From positions 6,822,501 through 6,886,500 of the forward strand of contig OY987273.1 of the NCBI GenBank assembly GCA_963920665.1: a stretch of DNA of 64,000 bases, in the 5' to 3' direction. The notes beneath the pieces were generated by a model. The model made no database searches and was not told where the DNA came from. It saw only the letters and a program-made list of their open reading frames with translations. Both the position numbers and the translations under genes were made by a program. The stretch is from Straminergon stramineum (lineage: Eukaryota; Streptophyta; Bryopsida; Hypnales; Calliergonaceae). Positions 35,366 through 47,090 of this stretch are shown here, one piece after another (position 1 is the stretch's first letter; each line of letters starts with the position of its first letter).

Positions 35366-38300
35366 TAGTTGGGTAGTTGTCGAGGATGGTGGATCCAATA
35401 GACTTGCGTGGTGACAATTGAAATTTTCTCGAGCTTCATGATCATGCAAGCTGGCATTACGGTAATGGACAAGCTTAATCGACTAAGCTAGCAAAGAGTA
35501 CACTTGCTATACATGAATGTCAACTTCGGAATGTATCTTTGAAATGTGCACTACAACACAAGTGTCACCTAGAGGACCGTTGGCACAAGCATGAGGTCTG
35601 AATTCACGTTGTGGTAGGTACCCTCTCCAACAAATACACCTTTATTGTTGTATAGAGTGACACACTTTGTATTCTAGAGACGATGGGGAAGTCCTTTGCA
35701 CTTCGGAATGCCAACATTCCTTCCTTTAAGAATTGGAAATTCATCATCTAAAGAGTCCATATTGTCAACTTGGTTGGCAGTGGAATTCATGTTGTCCGTA
35801 AATCACAATGAATTTGTCAAAATGACGCATTTCCTCAATTAACATAAACCTCCGAAGTGATGAATGGAACAAACTCGTTTTAGCTCGACTTGATCTAAAA
35901 TGTATAGCCCACAATACATCTCATCAACGTTTACATATGCCACAATCTGTATCAATATGGTGACAAAATGTTCTTAGAAAGTAGGGGAACACAAAGCGAT
36001 GAGTGTAGTACAAAATACTCCTTCTCCAAAACCAGTTGTTTGTCGAAGTGTTTCCCTTGACCGCTCCCTTGATAAAAGGAGCTTGGAAATGATTCCATAT
36101 TAATCAAGTAAAATGAAAACATTTAGTGAACATATTAGCTCAAATCAAGCTAATGTGAAGTATAACATTTGACATCTAAAGAGAGAGATATTTCATCTCA
36201 TTATAAGTTTATATATGTTTTGCAATTAGCATATTAGTTAATTATTTGTCAATATGGTAAAAAGATTTATAATTCATTATGATCTTTATATCTTCATTCA
36301 ACCCTACAATAATGCAATTCGAGAAAAATTATGAAAGATGTATCATATCATCATGACTCTAGATAAACTAACAATTTAATTGATCAACAGAACATAATTC
36401 CACATCTCATGAATGCAATTTAGATTGAAGAGAGCTAAATTGCATAATATGTTTCATTACTCTAGAAGACATAAACATCATGAATATTGTATGACACTTC
36501 ATATCAAATAGAGCTGAATTGTATGATTTGTTTCATTAATCTAGAACACATAAACATCATGGATATTGTAAGTTACTTCAAATTTAATATAGCTGAACTG
36601 TATCTGCCTTCCTTTTGAATTACCCGTTGCATTAACAAATATATTGACATTTTAGCTCGACTCGAGCTCAATGGGAAGCAATAGTGCACATTACCATTCA
36701 GCTCGAATTAATCTAAAGTGTTTTGTAAATGTCAGGATTATGAAGAACTTACAATCTTTTCTACATTTTGTCTATTAAAAGAATTGATGGATTCATAGTA
36801 GCTCATTCAGATACACTCTCACATTGTTAGAATGCAATTTTGGAACAATATGACAAAATGACTGTTTCAATGCAAAGTGAATGGTACAATGCTCAATTAC
36901 ATAGAATGCCAAGAATGTAACTACACATGTGTGCATTGTCATTGTTAACCAAATAAGTCTTGGCAATCTACAACATACACAAAAAATGCAATCAGGAACA
37001 TATAGGTGAGCAAAGAAGGTGATATAACGTACATGAAAGTGAATAATCACTTTGCGATAAAGCACCTCCTCACAGAATGCGACGAGCAATAACGAAACAA
37101 GGACGATGACAAAGACAATTCTTAGATAACTTGAGCAAGAATAATTGAACACAAAGAAGACAAGATAGATGCACACAGAAGTTGACACAATTGGGGAGAA
37201 AGGTGAAAAGAGGAGTTTGAGAGTGGACATGACGAGGTTCATCCACCTCCTTAGTGGGAATGGAATGGTGCCAATTCATATGACAATTTTTTCCACTTAG
37301 CATTACATTTAATTTATCTTGAGAATCTTGATGTATTTTAGAATTGTACACCTTAAAAACGACATGGAATGTTGGTGTCAAGGAATGGCTCTATAGAAAT
37401 TATGGAATAATAAATTTTCTACAAATTCCCTTTATAATGGGCACAAGGTATGTAATGCAATTTATTTAGAAAATAATTCACTTTTCTTGCAATGACTTTC
37501 CAATCTTCATGGGGCGGAATTTGCTTTCTATTTTGAAGTGAATAGAAAATCCATATTTCAAACTTTCCCACCATCCCACCATCCCACCAACCGTCCCAAA
37601 AAGGGATGTTCAGGAAACTACAATTTCTCCTAATCTAATTTGGAATTTAGGCTTCAGGGATTTAGGGTTTGTAGGGTTTACAATTTAGGGTTTCATGAGT
37701 GTGAAGATAATTTATGGAAATCTCAAGTTTCATATAATTTTCAAATTGAAGTAGTAGAGGGCTTCATGTAGTTTTCACCAACATTTTCAATGCACATGCA
37801 AAAGAATGTTACTTTTGTATAGTTTCAAGAGCCAAATTTATGGTCATAGGGTTTACACTACTGAAGAATGATGCGTCCATTTCAATAGACTTGTCGCATA
37901 CATGTGTTGTTCAAAGCAGTTGGTTCAAACGACTTGATTCAAACGTCCAAATGCATACATGGATTGATTGTTGCCACATCAGCATGCAATCCTATCACCC
38001 TTGACAGCGTGTTACAACAATGTGGATTTACCTTACCTCAAGGCAATAGTTTTAACTATATAGTTTACAATGCAAATCAATTTTACTAGATACTATAGGC
38101 AAATGGGAGACTCAAAATCTAGCTAGTTTCTAGGAATCATAAAAGGTACTCCCATTTTTTAGCGTGTGTTTAAAGCAACTTTTCAAAAATAAGGTCATAA
38201 CTAATTGACTACTATTTTGGAGCTACTGTTAACATCCACATGCCTTCTAATGATTGAATGATATGGAAAAGTATATTTTTTTCTAATAAGTGATACATGA

Positions 38301-39250
38301 TCTTTTAGCTAATTCAAGAAAACTCACCCATTTCAACCTTACATTGTGAAATAGAATTAGTCATGCTTTACTAATAACAAACTATTGTAGGCTTCTTTAG
38401 TTGCGAAACTGCTTTTGGTTCCATAATACAATCATGACCTTTTCCCAATTTCAAAGAGGGGTGTCCATTTAAACTGGCCATTTTGCAATGGGATTCGTCA
38501 TGCTTTACTAAAAAAGCACTAGTGAAAGGGACAACTTCAATGAAAATAAATACCAATTTGGCACATCATGTCTGATGTGGATTTTCCACCTTTATAACTC
38601 ATACATGAGTGATTCTAGCTCTTTTTCCAATTTCTTTGTCAAGTAAGTTAAGCCACCAATTTTTGAATCAAATTAATTTTTCAAAAATGTAGAATCAGAT
38701 TCAAATGGTTCGCATTTATATTAACTAAGACTCTAGACATTTAACAGCTATCTTCCAGCCCATGAAGTAATCCACTCACCTTTTGTAGAAAAGTGTGACT
38801 TCATCAATTGTATAGTCAAGACATTTACGAATGCACTTGGGAAATTCAAACCCTTGATGTTTTGAAACGGAACTCATAAATTTTGGTCAAATGAATTTAA
38901 CTAAAGGTAGACTTTGTCCTCTACATTCATTCAAGGAGTGCAAACATTCTTTTGCCAACTACCTCATGCTAACTAAGTTTTTGGATTTCTATTGCTCGAA
39001 ATGTAGGTACAGAAATCGACAAAGCCCCTCTATTATACTGAGCTATTGCTTACAAGGCATGACCTACAGTTTATACTCACGCATGATTTCACAAAATATA
39101 GATGCGGCTTCAATCCTACCAACCATTTCTTTTTGATGCGAAGAAATTACCTTCTCCATTTCCTAACTTCGATCCCTCTTGAACTGAATACTACCAACCA
39201 AATATGGTGTGGGAGCCCTAAATCCGGCCTTAAAAGTTTTTAGAAAGATT
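35366..39250. other. AT-rich sequence without recognised genes
   Basis: About 3.9 kb with no supported gene. The longest open frame (reverse, 36793-37242) is hydrophobic and Cys/Val/Phe-rich with no recognised family, probably chance. AGGGTTT motifs cluster at 37663-37696. CATCCCACCATCCCACCAACC is a small local repeat near 37570. Confidence 0.35.
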
Positions 39251-42200
39251 TGATGACATAGTGGGTTCATCTAGCTAAAATTTTTTGGTTTTTACTATTA
39301 GAAATAGAAGGAATAGGAGATAAAACTAGAACTAGATAATCGGAAAATCGTAACAGCATAATGGAATTAATGGTCACTGTCTTCTGAAATCCAGAACTGA
39401 AACTTCAATATCCGGAAACAGAATTGGATTTAGTCAATATTTAGATAGATAGTATGCAACCGGAACCGGAAACCGGAAGTTAACGGTCACTTCAGGACAA
39501 TACGGGTTAATGTGATGTTCCGGAGGATTTCACGGCACGCCACCAACAATCAATTTAACGGTCCAATGTCTGAAAGCGTCAAGCCCCAATGGTAGGAAAT
39601 GGGAAATAGAACTTGGGTGATAGAATTCTCTGTCAAGGTATTTAAGTCTTTTAAAATCTTCTTCTAGTTTCCTTGACAAGTCGTAAGTTTGGAAGCATTG
39701 TGTTTAGTGATTCGTCTTGCTAAGTGTTTGTTTTTTATTTTTACCGTCATTTTGAGTGGGGTCATCAAGCAGTCTAACTTTGAGAAAAGCAACAGTTTTC
39801 AGAGGAAGCACGGAGAGTAAGGTAACTCTATCAAGAAGTGAGGAAGAAGAAGAGCTCGCTCTTCCTAGGATAACATTGAAGCACATTAGTTTGGTTATTC
39901 TGGAAGATTCAGAGGAGAGGGTGGAGCTGTTGGAGGATCTAAGCCAGATGGGCTGCGCCGAACTAATAGATCAACCTTAGAGCTTTAGAGACAAAGGGAT
40001 GGTGCCCAAAGTGTTGCAGCCATCATTGAATGAGTGGAAGTAGACCTTACGCGCACTTCTGGACAAGTGGACGACATCGATTTGGAGGGAGGTGTACGGG
40101 CTTTACAAGAATGGAGAAGGGTTAGCTTCCTAGGTGGGCAAGTTCACCACGGGTAAATTTCTCAACGCTCCTCACGCTAAAGATGGTTACAAGGTGAGTG
40201 AGTGTAGGAACGCAAGAGAGAGAAGTGTGTTGGAGTTCCTAGTTCCTATCTTCAGTCCAGATAGAGTAACCAGGATGATGATCACTTTAGCCAATTTAAT
40301 TTTTGGTGCTCTGTCAGGAGATCGGAAGGTGGATTGGGGATTAGTGCTAAAGGATCACGTAGCAAAGTTGTGTAAGGCAATGGGCAAAACTAAGCCTTCC
40401 GGTCTCTCTCCCTTCCTTTTCCACTTGTACAACACCCATGACTACCTAAGAACTCCTAAGAGGTTAGAATATAAAGTTCAGGAGGTGAAACTCACTCATA
40501 GAACGAGGTTAGATTCAAAGAGTGAGCACGAGGAGAGTGGGAAGAGAGGTGAGCCTTCCAAATTTGTAGTAAAGAAAGAACCGAAAGACAAAGGAAAAGG
40601 AAAAGCCCAAACAAAGAGGGTAGAAGAGCAAGACCCGGTCTAGAAGAATGATCCTCTAAGAGAGATCATTCGTAATCTCACACAAATTAGGGAGGGACAC
40701 AAGTTGGAGAGTAGTACCTTGAAAGAGGTCCGCGAGTTATTGGGGAATGTACCCATAACTAAGTGTGTAGATCAAGTCTGGAATTTGATCTGGGATGTAG
40801 AGAAGAATGCCAAGAAAGAGAGAATTCAAGAATTAACGGACAAGTTGTTAGACCTCAAAGGGAAGTTGAGAGGACAGCAGGAAGAGAGTGAGAGAGAGCG
40901 GAAGGTCTCACTCCGGGTCCAAGAGCCCCTTGACCGGATTAGGGAATTCATCACCCTTCTAGCAAAGATCTTGAATAATGCCAAACTCTTTGATGAGAGA
41001 GTGTTGGAGGGTGATGTCAAATTAGGAAGCAAGGTAATTAGCGTCCTAGTTTCCTTCAATGAGGGCATGGAGGAATTGTTGGTGGAGATGAGAGAAGCTA
41101 TGGGGGAAATCGCTAAGCCTCCCCAACCGGAATCATAACTAGAATTAGCCGCCCCTAAGGAGGCTACTCCATCTAAGCCACCACAACCAGAAGTGAAGTA
41201 GTTGTCTCCAATGATGAGGGAGAGATCTGGGAAGTCATCAGAAGACGTGGTGATCATCACCCTGGCTGAGGATACTACTACACCAAAAACCAGAACTAGG
41301 CGTGCGTCTACACTCAGATCAGTAATGTGGGGGAAGGCAAAAACAACAGAGGCTGACCAAATAACTCTAATGAGGAAGGTTTCAATGGCCTCCCCTACTC
41401 CAAGCCAGACAAAGATGAAGATTCCATGGTCCCAATTAACAAAGAAGACAATCCAATTAGAATCAAAAGAAGAAGAGGACAAAGATGAAGAATCAAAAGA
41501 AGAAGAGGAGGGATCGAGTTCTGGGTCCAGAAAAGAGTCTAAACCTTACTCCGACCCGGATCAAGAGCTTGTCGCTCCAAGAAAGGTAAGGGCCAAATCC
41601 AAGGCTCAATCCTCCCAAGCCAAGAAACACAAAGAAGTTTCCGGTTCTGCCTAGAAACAATTGGCGAGGAGGAGCTTCTCTACACTGAGCGAATCTTTAG
41701 GGAAGCGGCCAAGAAAGTAGGATTAGGGTAAAGTAGATAGACTGTGGTGGATGAAAACCTAAGTTTTTGGTGGGAAGTACTTCCCTAGTAGCTTGTAGGT
41801 GAGAAGGGAATTTTGAATTCCCTAGATCCAGATTTTTCATATCTGAGATCCATTTTTTACGAGCAGTTTTGGACTTCAATGGAAATCAACTCAAGGTAGG
41901 ATAAGGCCAATGACATGTGTCATTCCCTTGTAGTTGGTTTTGATTTCCCTTGGGGTTGTAGATTCCCTTGGGTTGTAAACTATTTAGGTGTTGGATTTCA
42001 GTTAGTTAGTGTGCATTTCCAAACTTTGTCATCCTAGCATTGTGCAATTCAAGTCAGCATTTTATGATTCACATTTCAGGTGGCGGCCTGTACTTGGATG
42101 GTTGATCCCATTGATGTATGTTTTGTAGAAATTGCAAAAATAGGTAAGGAGGGAGTGTACTTGAATATTGGAAGTATTTGGATTCTTGGATTGTGGAAGT

Positions 42201-42989
42201 GAGACTATGTGTGAGGGTGTTTTCGTGATCTCAAGTGTGATTGGTTTGTGTTTTCTGTTAGTGCTGATGGTCGCAATTACGTCTGAAGTACAACCATTGA
42301 TTGTTCCGGGGTAGCTTCCGTTTCCTGGTCGAATAGTCGATAGGTTCAATGTTAACCAGAATCACGAAGGGAAGGTGACAACTTCCTAATTGAGCCATAT
42401 TGGTTTTTCTTAGGGATCTAGATTAAACCAATAGGCCGTCGTTGTAGTATAAGTTAGTATTTCAGCTAAAGGTCCCTTGTGTGACTTATTGATTGCAATT
42501 GCTATCTGGTTCAATTGTGAAGGAAAGTTTGGTTGGAAGTAGACTTTTGTGATGTTTCATTTTTTAAATTTTATAGTGGAACTCTTCTCACTTTAAAACT
42601 CAGAGGGTAGGTCTTAAGCTCCCTACCTTAATCCCAATACGCAGATCCCTCTTGATTTAGAGGTAAAACTCAATTCCGGTTACTAGAATGTAGGAAAGTT
42701 GGATTAGCTACCCAACTTTCGGTTCTGGTTTTGACCATAAGTAGATTGTAGATAGTTTGAGAATGGGAGAAAGTGAAGAATTAGGATTGGGATAGAATAG
42801 AGTAGTTAAGATTGGATCTTTAGCCGGATTTGAGTAGGTTTTCTTGGATTTGTTTTACTATGCCAACCAATTCCCTCTTTTCCAGACATTAAGTATTCTA
42901 CCAACTAAATCTCTATGGGAACAATAAACGGGTCACTTAGGATCATTTCCGGTCCTAGAGAAGCAACCTCACTTTCCTGTGCTACAACA
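39250..42989 (+). mobile_element. LTR-like unit 3 (boundaries approximate)
   Basis: The ORF (39756-41728) places this in the same family. The 3' end is probably CCTGTGCTACAACA at 42976-42989, matching the end of unit 1 (CCTGTGCTACGATA) except for base changes. The 5' start is guessed from the AAATTTTTTGG block that lies about 30 bp inside unit 1; the flanking 5-bp duplication could not be confirmed (3' flank CTCAC). A TATA-like TATTTAAG lies at 39639, upstream of the ORF. No pol genes are seen. Confidence 0.5.
39756..41728 (+). pseudogene. LTR-borne acidic coiled-coil protein, copy 3 (one frame, stops only)
   Basis: The best preserved frame of the family: 39756 to about 41728 with no frameshift. 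It has seven internal stops to 41654, six TAG and one TAA (near 39977, 40050, 40130, 40641, 41136, 41200 and 41652). There is no clear ATG at the start; GTG 39756 begins the open stretch, so the start codon may be mutated or lie upstream. Order: basic/acidic start (LSRSEEEEELALPRI), LLEDLSQMGCAELID, LYKNGEGLAS, FTTGKFLNAPHAKDGY, RMMITLANLIFGALSGDRK, LSPFLFHLYN (about 40410-40440), a Lys/Glu-rich linker, a long coiled coil (40700-40900), and a charged Ser/Glu/Lys tail. It differs enough from the copies at 32272 and 44040 to be a separate lineage. Confidence 0.65.
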
Positions 42990-43612
42990 CTCACATAGTT
43001 TTGGGGTAACAATGGTTTGTTGTTCTTTGAAGTCTCTATAGGACTGTCACTACGTTTGGTAAATACTTTCAAGTATTAGTCATAAGAAATATTTTCTAAT
43101 TACAATGTGTGAGTTACTAACCGTTCTTTACATTATCCTTGATTCGAGAATAGACATATGAATTTTGTGATTACCTTGTCAAGAAAGTTTAAGAGTGTTC
43201 TCCACTATTCCAAAGAATGCGAGTTCTTATCGGTTTGAAGATAAGTATTGTCCTTGTAATATTTTCAAATACAGATTGTATAGAATGTAAATATTATATA
43301 GTATTCTATTTCAAATTCAGTGTGGCACATTCTAACAATCATGTTTTGGGGTTGACGCGATCATATATGTTCTCATTCACTTAATGGCTTTGAGTTATAT
43401 CATTGACTTGATGATATACGTTCTTATCCTATGATTGAGTATGACTCTTAGTCTTAAAGTAAATTTATAATTTGTTTAAGTAGATTTATGACCTCTACAT
43501 ACTATAATCCTCCTTTGTATTGTCTAGTCATTGAGAGATTATTTGATTGTTTGTTGGGTTCCCACAGAATGGAAACTCATAGACTTAAGAATTTTGCAAC
43601 CTTGGTGCCTAG
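42990..43612. other. AT-rich spacer between two LTR-like units
   Basis: No gene or repeat recognised. I looked for the missing 5' half of the DUF7869-type gene that begins abruptly at 47091 and did not find it here. Confidence 0.4.
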
Positions 43613-44039
43613 TATCATGAGGTGTAAACTTGGAATCTACCAGGTTAGTATAAAATAGGTCTATAATAGTATAGAATTTTTTCAAAATTTCCAATAGGCA
43701 AACAAAATTAGAACCCTCTCAGCCTAAACATTGCATTAAGGCTAAGAGAATGATCCAAGTGTTTTGTAAAAGGATCCAGGACAGAACCAGATTCCGGAAA
43801 CCTGGATAGCAACAACCTATGGCCTAGAGTTCCAGTCTAGGAATCTAGGGAGCTGTTACGGGTAAACGGTACTGTTCAGGAATGGTCAATAGGATGACGA
43901 GTACTTAATCCTACCACTCCCATTTCTCCTCCTTCTTTCTTCTATAGTAGTTTTGCACTCATATAGTTGAGTGAAAGAATGGTGAGTTAGTGATTGTTTC
44001 AATGATTGAGGATTGTCTTTCTCCAACTTTTGATTTACA

Positions 44040-46033
44040 ATGGCGGAGGGAGATATCCGTAAACCATTAGTTATAGCACGGATGGTCCATCCGACCATTC
44101 CAGAAAGGCTGAGTGACCGGTCACAGTTAGAGAATGACCTGAGCACGATAGGGTGTGTCGGCCTGTTCCTTTGGCCATGGACCATGAAGAATGATCAGAT
44201 AATTCAGGAGCTCATCGTAGGAGCTCTGAATCAGTATGAGTTGACAGTGAAGGGCCAATCTGGAACCTGGACAGATGATGTTTGGGCTAACGTATACGGA
44301 TTCCCCAAGAAGGGATTTCGATTAGCTTCCCGAACGGATAAGTTCATAGTGGGGAAATTTAAGAATGCAGCCCATTCTAAGGAGGGGTATGCCATTAGTG
44401 ACTATCTAGATGGGAGGTAGAAGTAGGTCTTAGAGTTCCTTATTCCAATCTTGTATCCAGAAAACTCGACCCGGGTTACAATTACAGTAGCCAACACCAT
44501 TTTCGAAGCAATGGAGGGTAGACCAGTCAACTAGGGAAAGTCATCGGAGCAGTGGTCTCCAAGCTTACCGCCCATGTAGGAAAGGCTAAGACCATTCCAA
44601 TCAGTCCTTACTTGTTCCACCTCTACCACTATATAGAACTTCTGAGTGATGCAGAAATGGTAGAGTACAGCATCGGATCCACAATCCTACATTACGGCCT
44701 CACAGATGAAGTGGAGGCGGAGCAGTTGGCATTCGATGAAGCAGAAGAGTTGGAAGAGGAGCAGTTCATAGAGTAGAGACAAAGGAAATCCACCGATCCG
44801 ACTTCACGAGGGAAACTCCCTGCTCCGGAGAAGGTTCTGGAGAAGCCAGAGGAAGACATTTCCAAGTTCTTCAAGACCAGATTCGATTGGGTGCTATAGG
44901 CACAAGAGTATGATGAGACCTTGGCAGACCTTCTTAAAATGGTAAGCAAGGAATTGAAGATCGAGCTAGAGGATATATGCAACGTAGTGAAGAAACGTCC
45001 AAATTCGGAAGTACTGGGATGAAAGGAGAAACAAATTGAGAATCTGGAGAAGGAGAAGAATGACCTTCAGGCCAGGTTGAGTTGGACAGAAGGAGAGTTA
45101 GCCACAGCAAAGCAGAGGGAGAAGGAAGCTCTGTAGCTTGTCAAAAACCTATTCGGTTTGGTGGATAAACCTGCGAAACTCATCGTCAAAGCCTCCCTCA
45201 TCTAGAACTAGATAATCAAGGAAGGACATCTCACCAGATCCAAGGTAGTCTAGATCCTAGTCGACTTCTCATCACAAATGGATGTAGTATTGAAGGAGAT
45301 GCGCCAGTTCTTAGGGCGGATTGATTCGGACCAGGTCATGGAATTTTCCCACTTTCTGGAAATCCACTTTGAAAGGGAAACTCTGATGAAGTTAACAGCA
45401 TCCGTACCACTTTTGTCAAGACCGGAAGTTCCTAGGAAGACTCTCTAGCATTCAATAGAACCCTTCTCAAATCAACTAGAAAAGACCATCCGAGGGAGTA
45501 TGAAGATAGTTTGGGAGCCAACCAAGGAGTCGAACACAGTACAAGAGTTGGTGCCACCGAAAGTTACCGTCTTGCCACCAATTTTGATGATCTATCTTCC
45601 TGAGAAGGAAACTTTTCAAACACCCAGGTTGCTTATTCGAGGTGACTTGGTGGACTTGATTGGAGGATTGAAGAATCCGACCCGAACTAATGCAGAAAGC
45701 TTCAAGCACATGCAACAGCCTCAACCGATGTAGGAGAGGACCACCATTGTGTTGGATGAAACCTCTCTAGGAGAAAAAGAAGACGAGAGGGAGATCACTC
45801 AGATTGAGAAATCTAAAGAAAAAGAGTACTGAACCGGATCAGAAGAGGAAGATGAGGAGGAGGACATGGAAGAGGAAGACTCAAATCCAGAGATCCGGAA
45901 GATCCAAACTTGGGCAGCATTGAGGACGACTCCGGTGTAGGCAACTCCGATGTAGGTGACTCTGAGGGCATCCATCTAGGCACCATGAAGTCAAGGCAAA
46001 AGCAATCAGAAGAAGGCACGAAAGGCAAAGTAG
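44040..46033 (+). pseudogene. LTR-borne acidic coiled-coil protein, copy 4 (decayed)
   Basis: The ATGGCGGAGGGAGATATCC start aligns with copy 2. The frame is open for 127 codons (to 44420), with clear motifs LENDLSTIGCVGLFL, TWTDDVWANVYGFPKKGF and RTDKFIVGKFKNAAHSKEGY. One base is missing near 44533 relative to copy 2, and the rest reads in the next frame to the TAG at 46031-46033: ISPYLFHLYHYIELLSDAE, coiled coil near 45040-45100, LPPILMIYLPEKETFQTP, acidic block EEDEEEDMEEED. There are many TAG stops. Several sit where copy 2 has Gln codons (for example AGGTAGAAGTAGG here against AGGCAAAAGCAGG in copy 2). Confidence 0.65.
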
Positions 46034-47038
46034 TTAGGGTTGCAGTTAATATTTGAATTTTGAATCTGATCCGGGTTTCTAGAAGTACGCCCGGGTTTTG
46101 GATTTGTAGGATCTAACTTTCCGGGTTTTTTGAGAAGTCTGTGATTGGTCACCTAGATTTCCAAGTGGCTTTTTGGTTTTGGTTTTTTCATTTTTTAAGG
46201 GAGGGCAAGCTTGTTGCCATTTCATTCCATCCTAGCACTTATAGTTGGTATCTTATCATCCTTTCTTTAATCTCAGCCACCAAGTGGACATTCAGGAATT
46301 GATCTGTCATATATCCATCTTTTTTGCGTTTGTTTGTAAGAGTGTTGAAGTGTAAGAGAGAGGAAAGGAGGAATCCGGATCTGAGGTGACTAGATTTGAT
46401 TGGGAGGGAAAGTTTGTGACGTAGTTTAGACTTGTGAATACGATCTTGTGTGTAGTGCCTTTAAAACATTGGAACAGAAATCCAGCAAGGAGTGGCGTGG
46501 GTGCGAGTGTGGATTATCAAGGAGGGTTTTATGTAGAGATAAGCAACCGCAAGCAAAAAAATCCCCATTCTACTCTCCAAAAGGTTTGCCAAACCCTAGG
46601 ATCACTCTAGTGAATGACTAATAATCCCCCATTGGTTCCAGTTGTTGTCAGTCTATCCTTGTAAGTGGAAAGGACTTGTTATAGCTTTGAGTGACTTGCC
46701 TTCTAGATTGGCCATCCGAGAAGTTGTGAGAGTGTTCCTTAGTCTAGTCCAGTACAACATTTGGTCAAGTGTGTTTTGAGTAGTTAGAGAGAGAAGAGAG
46801 TGTGAGGAATATGAGTGGTGAGTCCCTGCCCCTCTACAAGACTAAAGGCAGACCCTCTAAGGGTGAAACAGAGGCACCAAAAACTAGTGTGTGTGTGAAA
46901 AGTAACGGATTTGAATTCCGAAAAGGAGAAGATCCGGAAGAGAGAAAGGAAGTGAAAAGAGTGCTTAAGTCGGTAATACGGATAATCTTGGCTTGTAGCA
47001 ACAATCTAGAATCCCTTGGAACGATATTTCAAGTCATT

Positions 47039-47060
47039 TTACGACATTTTGGTGTCGTAA
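47039..47060 (+). other. Perfect hairpin near the 3' end of LTR-like unit 4
   Basis: Arms TTACGACA and TGTCGTAA enclose the loop TTTTGG, 30 bp before the unit's end. The same position in units 2 (35314-35335) and 5 (near 53750) shows the decayed hairpin with the identical TTTTGG loop. Conservation of position suggests a structural element of the transcript or of the end. Confidence 0.6.
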
Positions 47061-47090
47061 GGGTACTTATGCTCCTTTGCGTGTACGACA

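Larger units (their letters stand above)
43613..47090 (+). mobile_element. LTR-like unit 4 (3478 bp)
   Basis: The start TATCATGAGGTGTAAACTTGG aligns with TGTCGCGAGGCATAAACTTGG of unit 2 (G-to-A at position 2). The end GCGTGTACGACA aligns with GCACGTATGACA. Leader, ORF and 3' region are colinear with unit 2. Just before the end is a perfect hairpin TTACGACA-TTTTGG-TGTCGTAA (47039-47060). Flanks CCTAG and AAGAT do not match, and the 3' flank enters the middle of a DUF7869-type gene. This copy therefore arose or was rearranged by recombination or deletion after insertion. Confidence 0.7.

Noticed and set aside
36793..37242. 149-codon hydrophobic frame on the reverse strand as a membrane protein gene
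   Set aside because: No domain and no decay pattern of a real gene. The residue mix is what reversed AT-rich sequence gives. It is noted only as chance.
39756..41728. TAG reassigned to an amino acid (Gln), since most interruptions are TAG
   Set aside because: Other genes in the window are broken by TGA and TAA as well as TAG, and frameshifts also occur. TAG sits opposite Trp as well as Gln codons between copies. Mutation of CAG and TGG explains it better.
35314..47060. Helitron ends, suggested by a hairpin close to the 3' end of LTR-like units
   Set aside because: There is no CTRR end after the hairpin, and 5-bp duplications with TG...CA ends fit LTR integration instead; Helitrons make no target duplication.
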